From positions 1 through 20,858 of the forward strand of contig DATBWU010000020.1 in NCBI GenBank assembly GCA_036514635.1: a stretch of DNA of 20,858 nt, written 5' to 3'. The notes under the pieces were generated by a model. It was not told the DNA's origin, searched no databases, and saw nothing but the letters and a program-made list of their open reading frames with translations. The stretch is from DASSFZ01 sp036514635 (GTDB lineage Bacteria > Chloroflexota > Anaerolineae > Fen-1058). Below are positions 1 to 6,851 of the stretch, piece by piece (the first letter of the stretch is position 1; the number at the start of each line of letters is the position of its first letter). The position numbers and the translations under genes were made by a program.

Positions 1-1290
1 ATAGTTGAAGTAGGCGTGGCGGTCTTTGCCGGTGTTGGTGCAAGTGGTGTTGGTATTGGTGCCGCTGTTGGTATCGGTGGCGACCGTGCCGCCGTCGGCG
101 AAAGCGCCGGTGGGCGAGGTCTGGAAGCCGTTGCCGTCGCCACCGGACTGAGCCGCCTGATTGCTGGGGCTGACCCAGCCGGTGTTGTTGCTGCCGGTCG
201 GTTGCGTCGGGGTCGGCGTGTTGGTCACCGTGGTGGGGGTGGGGGTGTTGGTCGGGCCGCCGCCGCCGGGCAGGTTGTCGTTGCGATGCTGGAACAGAAA
301 GTCCTTCGTGTACTGCCCCATGAAGTTCTCCCCACCCAGCAGGTTGTAGTTCTGGTCGAACATCACCGGCTGCCAGAATTGGTCAAACACCCACGCCGTC
401 CAACTGATGCCCTTGGACTCCATATAGGTGCTGAACGGAATGCCATAGCCTGACAGCGTACCGCTAGTAGGGGTAGCGCCACCCTGCTGCCAGCCCCACT
501 CCGTCACGAAGAACGGCACCGTGTTGGCCGCGTTTCCAAACCACGAGTCCCACACGCTCTGCCCGCCATGCTGCGGATAGATGTGCGCCACATACACCAG
601 ATTGTTGCCCACGAACGGGCTGCTCCCGGCGCTAGACAGGTTCTGCGACCAGCGCGGCCCGCCGATCAGAATCAGGTTGTTGGGCGCATGTGAGCGGATG
701 ATATCGACCCACGGCTGCGCCCACTGCTTCCACGTGGCCCAGTTGTCTGGATTGATCGGCTCGTTGTACAACTCGTAGATCACGTTGGGCGTATTGGCGT
801 AGCGCGGGGCCACATAGTTCCAGAAGGCGCGCGTCGCCGTGTCCACCTCGCTGTTGTTGTAGTCCCGAATGTAGTGCCAGTCGATGATGCAGTAGACCTG
901 TCTGGCAACACAGTTCTGGATCGCCGGGTTGAGATGGTTGTTGAAGTAGGTGTCGGGGTTGGCTCGCCAGCCCGGCTGTCCGTCGATAGCGTCGGGATAG
1001 ACCGGGAAGCGCACCGCGCGCGCGTACCAGCCATCGGCATCGTTGGTGACCATGTTGGTCAGCGTCTGGGCGTTGCGCGGGCGCGAGTTCGCCACCGAGA
1101 CATCCACCAGCGAGACACCCCGCAGCACAACGTTGTTGCCCTGCGGATCCCGGATGAACCGGCCCGAGACGCTGAGCCAGGGCGTGTTGATGGCCTGGGC
1201 AACGCGAGTCGTCAACATCATGGCCGGAGCCAGCAAGACCACCAGTAAGAGAGAGAGTGTCAACCAACGCAACTTGGCGCTATGAAACAT
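1..1290 (-). CDS. Secreted GH5 glycoside hydrolase (cellulase/mannanase type), 3' end beyond window
   Basis: Predicted exported endo-acting glycoside hydrolase of family GH5; 430 codons are visible and the C-terminus lies outside the window. Residues 1-33 are a signal peptide (basic start, leucine-rich core, AQA before the likely cut). The TIM-barrel domain spans about 35-335. The acid/base is E177 in the motif LYNEP and the nucleophile is E264 in the motif TEWGW; a conserved DWHY lies at 137-140. A Thr/Pro linker (about 341-372) leads into the start of a beta-rich module that is also present in the next gene. The ATG at 1288-1290 has an AGGAG ribosome site 8 nt upstream. GH5 enzymes are retaining and cut beta-1,4-glucans or mannans; I cannot fix the subfamily or substrate. 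Its location beside a cellulose-binding endoglucanase supports plant-wall breakdown. It could be cotranscribed with that gene, but 322 bp of hairpin-rich DNA lie between. Confidence 0.9.
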   Translation of the reverse strand, partial: MFHSAKLRWLTLSLLLVVLLAPAMMLTTRVAQAINTPWLSVSGRFIRDPQGNNVVLRGVSLVDVSVANSRPRNAQTLTNMVTNDADGWYARAVRFPVYPDAIDGQPGWRANPDTYFNNHLNPAIQNCVARQVYCIIDWHYIRDYNNSEVDTATRAFWNYVAPRYANTPNVIYELYNEPINPDNWATWKQWAQPWVDIIRSHAPNNLILIGGPRWSQNLSSAGSSPFVGNNLVYVAHIYPQHGGQSVWDSWFGNAANTVPFFVTEWGWQQGGATPTSGTLSGYGIPFSTYMESKGISWTAWVFDQFWQPVMFDQNYNLLGGENFMGQYTKDFLFQHRNDNLPGGGGPTNTPTPTTVTNTPTPTQPTGSNNTGWVSPSNQAAQSGGDGNGFQTSPTGAFADGGTVATDTNSGTNTNTTCTNTGKDRHAYFNY

Positions 1291-1313
1291 TTCGAATTCT
1301 CCTGTTTGATGTT

Positions 1314-1336
1314 TGTCTCATCGCCGGGATGAGACA
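1314..1336. promoter_or_regulatory. 9-bp perfect inverted repeat in the GH5 leader
   Basis: TGTCTCATC and GATGAGACA are separated by five bases (GCCGG), 23 nt upstream of the GH5 start and just before its ribosome site. It could be an operator for a dimeric repressor or an mRNA leader hairpin. No run of T follows on the minus strand, so it is not a classic terminator. The regulator is unknown. Confidence 0.4.
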
Positions 1337-1412
1337 TTTTGGGTTTGTGTCTGTCGAAACGGAGGTTCATTGGGAATTGCCGTGGTAAACCTCTCCCCCA
1401 CGCCTTCGGCAG

Positions 1413-1467
1413 CCTCTCCTACGAGGAGAGGGGAGCGCGTTTCCCCCTTCCCTCGCAGGGAAGGGGG
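1413..1467. repeat. Pair of GC-rich hairpins between the two GH5 genes (repeat-like)
   Basis: The 322-bp gap between the two GH5 genes holds no believable gene. It contains two neighbouring hairpins. The first has an 8-bp stem at 1413-1420/1424-1431 (CCTCTCCT paired with AGGAGAGG, 3-nt loop). The second has an 11-bp stem at 1443-1453/1457-1467 (CCCCCTTCCCT paired with AGGGAAGGGGG, 3-nt loop). This type of CTCTCC/AGGGAAGGGGG block is, to my knowledge, a common dispersed element in GC-rich environmental genomes. It may weaken read-through from the upstream endoglucanase gene, but lacks a T tract. Confidence 0.6.
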
Positions 1468-1612
1468 CCAGGGGGTTAGGTCTAGCCGCGCCCTTTGCCG
1501 GGCGATCACGGGAAATCCCAAAGAGCTGATCGTTTAAGGTGTGCTGCCCCAGACCAGGGAGCCATTCACATCGTCCCAATGACTGGCTCACACCAACGCA
1601 CCTGGCCGACTC

Positions 1613-3847
1613 TCAGTTGGTAGTGCACGCCGTCCCGTTCAAGGTGAAGGTGGCCGGCTCGGCGTTCGTCCCGCTGTAGTTGGCGTTGAACCCGAACATC
1701 ACCGTCCCACCATTCGCTCCAATCGTCGCGTTGAAACCTGCGTTGGTCACCGACACCGATTGCCCGCTCTGGGTGTAACTGCCGTTCCACAGGTTGGTGA
1801 TCTGCTGGTTGCCGGGGAACGTCCAGCCCAGCGTCCAGCCGTTGATGGCCGACGACCCGTTGTTGGTGATGGTCACGTCGGCGGTGAAGCCGTTGCTCCA
1901 TTGGTCGCGGATGACGTAGGCTACCCCGCACCCACCACCACTGCCACCAGGCGTCGAGGTCGCTGTGGGCGGAACGCCGGTCGGCGTCGGGGTGGGCGGC
2001 ACACCGCTCGTGAAGTACACCTGCACCCCCACCCAGTCCAGCGAGAAGTCGCGCGCCGTGTTCGACGCCACGTCGATCACCCGCACCCGGAAGTTGGCGT
2101 TGGATAACTCACTCAAACTCCATGTCCGCCCCCAGGTGTTGGTCGGCCCGCCCACGATGAACGTCTGCTCCGATGTGCCCAACGTCCCCGTCGATTGCGT
2201 CGCCGTCCACGTCGTCCCACCGTTCCACGATAACTGCACGCAAATCTGCGGCGAGCCGGCCGTGCTGTCCGCGAACGCATCCAGCCGCACCGCGATGCCC
2301 GCCACCCCGCCGCTGCCCGGCACTGGAATGTTGTAGTTGTAGTAGTTGTGTCGATCCTTGGCCGTGCTCGTGCACGACGTGCTCGTGCCCGTGCCGCTGT
2401 TGGTGTCCACCGCCACCCCTCCGCCGTTGGCATGGGCGTTGGCCGGTGAGGTCTGATAGCCGTTGCCGTCGCCACCGGTCTGCGCCGCATTTGTCGAGGG
2501 GCTTAGATAGCCGCCACCTCCGCCCTGCGTCGGCGTGAGCGTCGGCGTCGATGTGTTGGTCGGCCCGGGCGTGATGGTGGTACCGCCACCATCCAGCGCG
2601 AATTGCATGGGGACGAGGAGATTGTGCTTAGTGGTATTGACGGTGGTCCAATCATCGTTCAGGATTCCCCCCGTGTCCCCCGAGTTCGGATTCCACGACC
2701 AGAAGGTCCAGCCCATGCCGCCTGCGCCCGTATTCCTGCCCAGGTAGGTGACGAGGTTGTTCAGCCATTGCGTATCTTGAGCGTCGTTCAGCAGGGTGCC
2801 AAATTCACCCAGCATGATGGGCGCGATATTGTTCTTGTGAAGATAGCCCCACCACCTGTCATACAAGGCAGGCATGTTGTTGGGGAATGTCGGATCACTG
2901 AACCAGGTCTGCGCAAAAACGCCATTATCATATTCGTGCGGCGAGTAGACGAGGCGATTGGCAACATTCAGGCGCACCGGGAAGTCCTGAGCGCCCATCA
3001 GGTTGCCGCCCCACCAGGTACACTCGGCGCCCTGTGTAGGCTCGACGACTCCACCCGGGCCAAAGCAATCCACACCCTCGACGAAAATGAGCCAGTTGGA
3101 ATTGGCTGCCAGGATGGCATTGCCGGCCCGCTCGGCGGCCAGCCGCCAGTCGACGGCGGTGGTGCCGCAGCCCCAACACGCGCCAGCCGTCGGGTTGCCT
3201 TGCACGTGGTGAGGCTCGTTGTGTAAGTCCGCACCGATGACGGCAGTGTTGCCCGCGTAGCGCTGGGCGAGCATGACCCAGTCATTGATCCAGCGTTGCT
3301 CGGAATACTGGCTGGTGTACCACAGCGGTGACTGCGCGCCCGAGTCCGGCCGATGGCGATCCAGGATGAAGCGCAGCCCGATCGACCCACCATAGCGGAT
3401 GAGCTCGTCCATGACCTGCAAGCCCGTCGTCATACCCTGGAGCGGCAGGTTCATGCCCTGCGGCCACTGGGTCGTGGGCGCGAAGGAGATACTGTTGGGA
3501 GTGCTGCCTGAGTCGAAGAGTTGGCTACTGTAAGGCAGCCGGATAGTGTTGTAACCCAGACTCTTGATCTGGTTGAGCATGTCTCGGTAGTCGCGGGTCC
3601 ACAAGCCGTGGACGACGTAATTACCGGTCTCGAAGCCGAACCAGTTGATGCCCGCGATGCGCACTTGTTGATTATTGGCATCCAGGATTCTGTTGCCACT
3701 GGTATGCCAGTAACCTGTCCCAGCACTCAGCCGCGCCGCCTCGGCTGGCGCCGGGGCGATGGCTAACCCCGACACGCTCAGCGCGCTGAGCATCAGTACA
3801 ACGATCACCAGCCACACCCATCCGCGTCTGACACGCTTTGTGTTCAT
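1613..3847 (-). CDS. Secreted E1-type GH5 endo-beta-1,4-glucanase with CBM2
   Basis: Predicted secreted endoglucanase cutting internal beta-1,4 bonds of cellulose; 744 aa. Residues 1-37 are a signal peptide (AEAA). The GH5 domain (about 40-420) closely follows Acidothermus cellulolyticus E1 (subfamily GH5_1) from memory: GYWHTSG, INWFGFETGNYVVHGLW, LDRHRPD, LHNEPH and TFWSWNPNSGDTGGIL. The acid/base is E211 and the nucleophile E348. A Thr/Pro linker then leads to a module of about 150 residues (about 445-600, ending near DFSLDWVGVQVYF) shared with the neighbouring GH5. A second Pro/Thr linker precedes a C-terminal CBM2 (about 640-744) bounded by two cysteines, with the conserved GWTLGW and NGTAC segments. 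I chose the ATG at 3845-3847 because AGGAG lies 4 nt upstream and a normal signal peptide follows; an in-frame ATG 39 nt earlier adds a peptide of no merit. A CelR-like operator lies about 120 nt upstream. Confidence 0.95.
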   Translation of the reverse strand: MNTKRVRRGWVWLVIVVLMLSALSVSGLAIAPAPAEAARLSAGTGYWHTSGNRILDANNQQVRIAGINWFGFETGNYVVHGLWTRDYRDMLNQIKSLGYNTIRLPYSSQLFDSGSTPNSISFAPTTQWPQGMNLPLQGMTTGLQVMDELIRYGGSIGLRFILDRHRPDSGAQSPLWYTSQYSEQRWINDWVMLAQRYAGNTAVIGADLHNEPHHVQGNPTAGACWGCGTTAVDWRLAAERAGNAILAANSNWLIFVEGVDCFGPGGVVEPTQGAECTWWGGNLMGAQDFPVRLNVANRLVYSPHEYDNGVFAQTWFSDPTFPNNMPALYDRWWGYLHKNNIAPIMLGEFGTLLNDAQDTQWLNNLVTYLGRNTGAGGMGWTFWSWNPNSGDTGGILNDDWTTVNTTKHNLLVPMQFALDGGGTTITPGPTNTSTPTLTPTQGGGGGYLSPSTNAAQTGGDGNGYQTSPANAHANGGGVAVDTNSGTGTSTSCTSTAKDRHNYYNYNIPVPGSGGVAGIAVRLDAFADSTAGSPQICVQLSWNGGTTWTATQSTGTLGTSEQTFIVGGPTNTWGRTWSLSELSNANFRVRVIDVASNTARDFSLDWVGVQVYFTSGVPPTPTPTGVPPTATSTPGGSGGGCGVAYVIRDQWSNGFTADVTITNNGSSAINGWTLGWTFPGNQQITNLWNGSYTQSGQSVSVTNAGFNATIGANGGTVMFGFNANYSGTNAEPATFTLNGTACTTN

Positions 3848-3966
3848 CTCGCTCCTATCTGTTTTGTAAATGGTGTTGGGGCACACGTTTGACCGCTCGA
3901 GAAGGCACCAGTCGCCCAGCCAGGTTGTGTCCTCACACCCCGTCCGATGGTGCTCTCCTCCGTCAT

Positions 3967-3980
3967 TGGGAGCGCTCCCA
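3967..3980. promoter_or_regulatory. CelR-type (LacI-family) operator palindrome
   Basis: TGGGAGCGCTCCCA is a perfect 14-bp palindrome. It matches, as I recall it, the operator bound by the cellobiose-responsive LacI-family repressor CelR upstream of Thermobifida cellulase genes. It sits about 120 nt upstream of the CBM2 endoglucanase start and I saw no second exact copy in the window. The expected logic is repression released by cellobiose. No celR gene is in the window, so the regulator would be encoded elsewhere. Confidence 0.75.
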
Positions 3981-3989
3981 ACGGTACGG

Positions 3990-4014
3990 AAAAAAGCGTC
4001 CCGCCGTCGGGACG
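3990..4014 (-). terminator. Terminator-like hairpin with T6 tract just upstream of the CelR-type operator
   Basis: On the minus strand CGTCCCG and CGGGACG pair (7 bp, 4-nt loop; plus positions 3997-4003 and 4008-4014), followed by C and six T. It stands about 240 nt past the protease stop and 10 nt before the operator. It may act as a second terminator for the protease transcript or as an attenuator if the endoglucanase promoter lies further upstream. The rest of the 407-bp gap shows no gene. Confidence 0.55.
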
Positions 4015-4164
4015 AGCCATTCCGCTAGCTCGGTGGGACATCCTGGCTGAGCCAAACTTGTGCCTAAACTGGAACGATATTCTTGCTCACAAACTATAGA
4101 GGCTCGGCCCGCACGAAAAATACAACCGCCTCACCGTCTGGATGGGCTGCCTCCCCTACAACAC

Positions 4165-4192
4165 AACGGGGACTCGTTTTCGAGTCCCCGTT
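4165..4192 (-). terminator. 12-bp perfect hairpin after the protease gene
   Basis: AACGGGGACTCG pairs perfectly with CGAGTCCCCGTT across a 4-nt loop, 62 nt after the stop of the protease gene. On the minus strand it is followed by the T-rich stretch GTGTTGTAG rather than a clean T run. Its stem strength and position make it the likely main terminator of the protease transcript. Confidence 0.65.
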
Positions 4193-4254
4193 CATCATGA
4201 TCGATACACTCACCGGGAGCAATATTCGGTTGTCATCCGGTGCACGAATTCAAT

Positions 4255-6594
4255 TCATGGTGCGATCTCAATGCCGTTCACCACGGCATTGTTGAGCGTG
4301 CCCTTGGTGAAGGTAATAACGATCTGCCCGCTACTGCTGGCGTTGACCGTGAACTCACGCACAACCGCTTTGTTCTTTGCACCCGCTGCGGCGAAGATGT
4401 CGAAGTTCGTCAAAACCTGAGAGCCATTGATCGACACGTTGAACCGACGTTGATTCGCCGCGTTCCAGTAGATCTCAGCGAAGTGCAGACGAACCCTGTA
4501 TGGCGCGCCGGGTGTCAGATTCGGGAAGGTGTAGGTAAAGCTGTTGCTGCTGATGCGCTGAGACTGATAAACAGCCTGTGGCGCAGGGTTTGTCACACCG
4601 CTGGTGTTGATGGTCGCGCTCGTCGAAGAGGTGCTGCCGCCGCTGAAGTAGGCATCTGACACGAATGTGCCAGCCGCACTGCCGCCGGAATTGACCGCAT
4701 AGCGTGTGCCTACGGCCGGCGTGGCGGTCCTGGTTGACGTGGGTCCCGGCGTCGCCGTTCGGGTTGGGGTCGATGTGGAAGTCCGGGTAGGTGTTGAGGA
4801 CGCGGCAGGTGCGCCGACCGTGGGTGTGCGTGTGGGTGTTGGAGCAGGCGTCTGGCTGCCCGCACCGGGTTCGCTGCCCCAGATCAGCGCACCGTTGCGG
4901 TAAAGCGTGACATGATCCCACCGGGTGTAAGTTGTCTTGGTCGGATCATACGAGTAGTCATTCAACTCGTTGTAGTTGCTCCAGTCGACCTTATTGACCC
5001 GCAACACGATCTCGCCACTCTCCCCGCCTGGGGCGAGGTTGCCGGCGCCCGACGTGAAGCCGACCTCGAGATAATAATCTGCACCGTTGGCCGGGTTGGT
5101 GAGCCGGGTGAAAGTGCCCGTCACATTCGAGGCTCCGACAAGAGCGTAGTCGCACCAGAATGATTGCGGTTTGTCGCCGTCAATCGTGTACCAGTAACGG
5201 AGTTTAAGCTCGCTGAAGGGGATCGTCGTTGCGGTATTGTTGATAATCCGGAGGCGTGGCTTCAGATGTGCATCGCCGGGCACGGCGATATCTCCAATCA
5301 GATAGCGAACCTCAACACCGGTCGTCAGAGCCGCAACCAGATCGACGCGGCCTGCACTCACACCGGGTATCGCAACCCTCTGTGAAACGATGCGCTGGCT
5401 CACGGTCGCTGCGTTCCAGTCCGGGTAACGCGCGAAGAGCATCGCCGCCTCAGCAGAGACGATAGCCGCCGCCATCGACGTGCCACTTCCGTAAGTGTAG
5501 CCGTTGTAAGGATAACTGCTCAAGATGTCCACGCCAGGCGCGTAGACATCGGTGTCCGAGATCCGCCCGCCGGAGAACGAAGCGACGGCATTATTCCGAT
5601 CCGTTGCCCCGACGCCGAGCACGGCCAATGGAGTCGAGAACGCCGCGGGGTAATTGGGCCCAGGCCCTGTTCCGGCTGCCCCGACCACCACGACTCCGTG
5701 AGAAGCCGCGTAATTCAGCGCGTCTTCAAGAGAAGGAGGCAACCGAGGTGCGCTGAGGCTCATGTTGATGACCTTCGCCCCATGATCGACCGCGTAACGG
5801 ATGCCGGCGGCCACTTCCCAATACGTTCCCACTCCCTCCGAGTTGAGCACGCGGATGGGCATGACCTGCACTCCAGGGGCCGCCGTCACGATAATGCCTG
5901 AGATGTGTGTGCCGTGCCCGGCGCCTTCATCGATTTTCCCATCCCCATCGTCATCCAGCCCGTTGCCTCGGTCGTAGAAATCGTTGTTCATGCCGACGAA
6001 GTTGTAGCCGTCGATCAGCGAGCTTCTCAAGAGTGGATGGTCGGGCGCGAGGCCCGTGTCCAGCGCGGCGACGATCACACCCTGTCCGGTCGAGATCTTC
6101 TGCGCATCCAACACGCCGAGGGTATTCCAGGCCCATATATCGGTATCGCCGCTCGGGCTGCCGTGCGCGTCGATGTAACTCTGCCCGGTGTCCAGAAAGA
6201 TGCTGTGCGCGTCGATGTAGCTCTGCCAGGCGCTCGGGAAGCCATGTGCATCAATGTAGCTCTGCCCACCACTGGGCGGCGGGTCGCCATAGTAGTTCGG
6301 TTCGGCGTAGAAGAGATCGGAATCCGCGTTGAGGGTGGGCAGTAGCGCATCGGCAGTCTGCCCGTTGTTGAGCCGGAGGAAATAGACGTTGTTTTCGGTC
6401 AGAGTGCCGATCACGCTGGCGTTGTAACGGCCGGTGATGGTGTTAATGCTGACGCCGGGCTTGGGCCTGACGACGACCTCATCGGGAGGTAGATCAGATG
6501 CAATAGCCTGCGTGGGGTTAGGCGTGCCGGCAACCAAGACGGCGATCAGTCCAAGAATTAAGAGCATCCGATGAAGGGTTGATCGAGTTCGCAT
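4255..6594 (-). CDS. Secreted subtilisin-like serine protease (S8) with CBM3 and malectin-like domains
   Basis: Predicted exported S8 protease aimed at cellulose; 779 aa. A signal peptide covers about 1-31. An inhibitor-type propeptide follows (about 37-97), then a spacer with three copies of SYIDAH (about 110-150). The catalytic domain spans about 160-425 with D179 (AALDTG), H227 (GHGTHISG) and S373 (GTSMAA). Residues about 426-577 are a clear CBM3: YTIDGDKPQSFWCDY, SNVTGTF, DYYLEVGFTSGAG and WSNYNELNDYSYD are typical of this cellulose-binding family. A Thr/Pro/Arg linker (about 578-630) leads to a malectin-like carbohydrate-binding domain (about 631-779; YRVRLHFAEIYW). The start has a strong AGGAGG 5 nt upstream. 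Likely roles are maturation or turnover of cellulose-bound enzymes, or attack on wall or competitor proteins; the substrate is unknown. It lies directly upstream of the endoglucanase gene, separated by terminator-like hairpins. Confidence 0.93.
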   Translation of the reverse strand: MRTRSTLHRMLLILGLIAVLVAGTPNPTQAIASDLPPDEVVVRPKPGVSINTITGRYNASVIGTLTENNVYFLRLNNGQTADALLPTLNADSDLFYAEPNYYGDPPPSGGQSYIDAHGFPSAWQSYIDAHSIFLDTGQSYIDAHGSPSGDTDIWAWNTLGVLDAQKISTGQGVIVAALDTGLAPDHPLLRSSLIDGYNFVGMNNDFYDRGNGLDDDGDGKIDEGAGHGTHISGIIVTAAPGVQVMPIRVLNSEGVGTYWEVAAGIRYAVDHGAKVINMSLSAPRLPPSLEDALNYAASHGVVVVGAAGTGPGPNYPAAFSTPLAVLGVGATDRNNAVASFSGGRISDTDVYAPGVDILSSYPYNGYTYGSGTSMAAAIVSAEAAMLFARYPDWNAATVSQRIVSQRVAIPGVSAGRVDLVAALTTGVEVRYLIGDIAVPGDAHLKPRLRIINNTATTIPFSELKLRYWYTIDGDKPQSFWCDYALVGASNVTGTFTRLTNPANGADYYLEVGFTSGAGNLAPGGESGEIVLRVNKVDWSNYNELNDYSYDPTKTTYTRWDHVTLYRNGALIWGSEPGAGSQTPAPTPTRTPTVGAPAASSTPTRTSTSTPTRTATPGPTSTRTATPAVGTRYAVNSGGSAAGTFVSDAYFSGGSTSSTSATINTSGVTNPAPQAVYQSQRISSNSFTYTFPNLTPGAPYRVRLHFAEIYWNAANQRRFNVSINGSQVLTNFDIFAAAGAKNKAVVREFTVNASSSGQIVITFTKGTLNNAVVNGIEIAP

Positions 6595-6705
6595 TGTCGC
6601 CTCCTCGGGTAGGGGTTGTTAAGTCTTAAACCACAGCGGACCGCGGGCCTCTTCTCGATGCTTCGCTGTTACTACGAAGAGAGCATTCGGCAATTCGCGG
6701 GTCAC

Positions 6706-6809
6706 GCCCGGTGATGAATCACCGGGCTGATAACGTGAAGCCTGCTGAAGCAGGCTGTAGGGCGATGAATCGCCCTTCGTCTGCTCAGCCCGACGATTGA
6801 TCGTCGGGC
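6706..6809. repeat. Tandem array of four hairpins with TGAA-type loops
   Basis: Four perfect stems follow one another between the TPR-CHAT gene stop and the protease start. They are 6706-6714/6719-6727 (9 bp), 6739-6745/6750-6756 (7 bp), 6759-6765/6770-6776 (7 bp) and 6788-6796/6801-6809 (9 bp). The first three have the loop TGAA, the last TTGA. Stem sequences differ, so loop and architecture are conserved rather than sequence. A related array lies at 20707-20821. It may stabilise or terminate the CHAT transcript or be a mobile REP-like element. The rest of this 257-bp gap shows nothing else clear. Confidence 0.8.
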
Positions 6810-6851
6810 GGCGGTGGCGCAGCAATTACCGAACGCTCTCACGAACAGTGT

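Noticed and set aside
1443..1467. Hairpin as an intrinsic terminator for the endoglucanase gene
   Set aside because: The stem is strong but no T run follows on the minus strand, so only a repeat is reported.
2603..3226. 207-codon plus-strand ORF opposite the endoglucanase
   Set aside because: It lies wholly within the GH5 catalytic domain, whose residues are clear on the other strand.
6706..6809. Hairpin array as a CRISPR array
   Set aside because: The repeated parts are short self-complementary stems with different sequences and no constant-length spacers; no cas genes are present.
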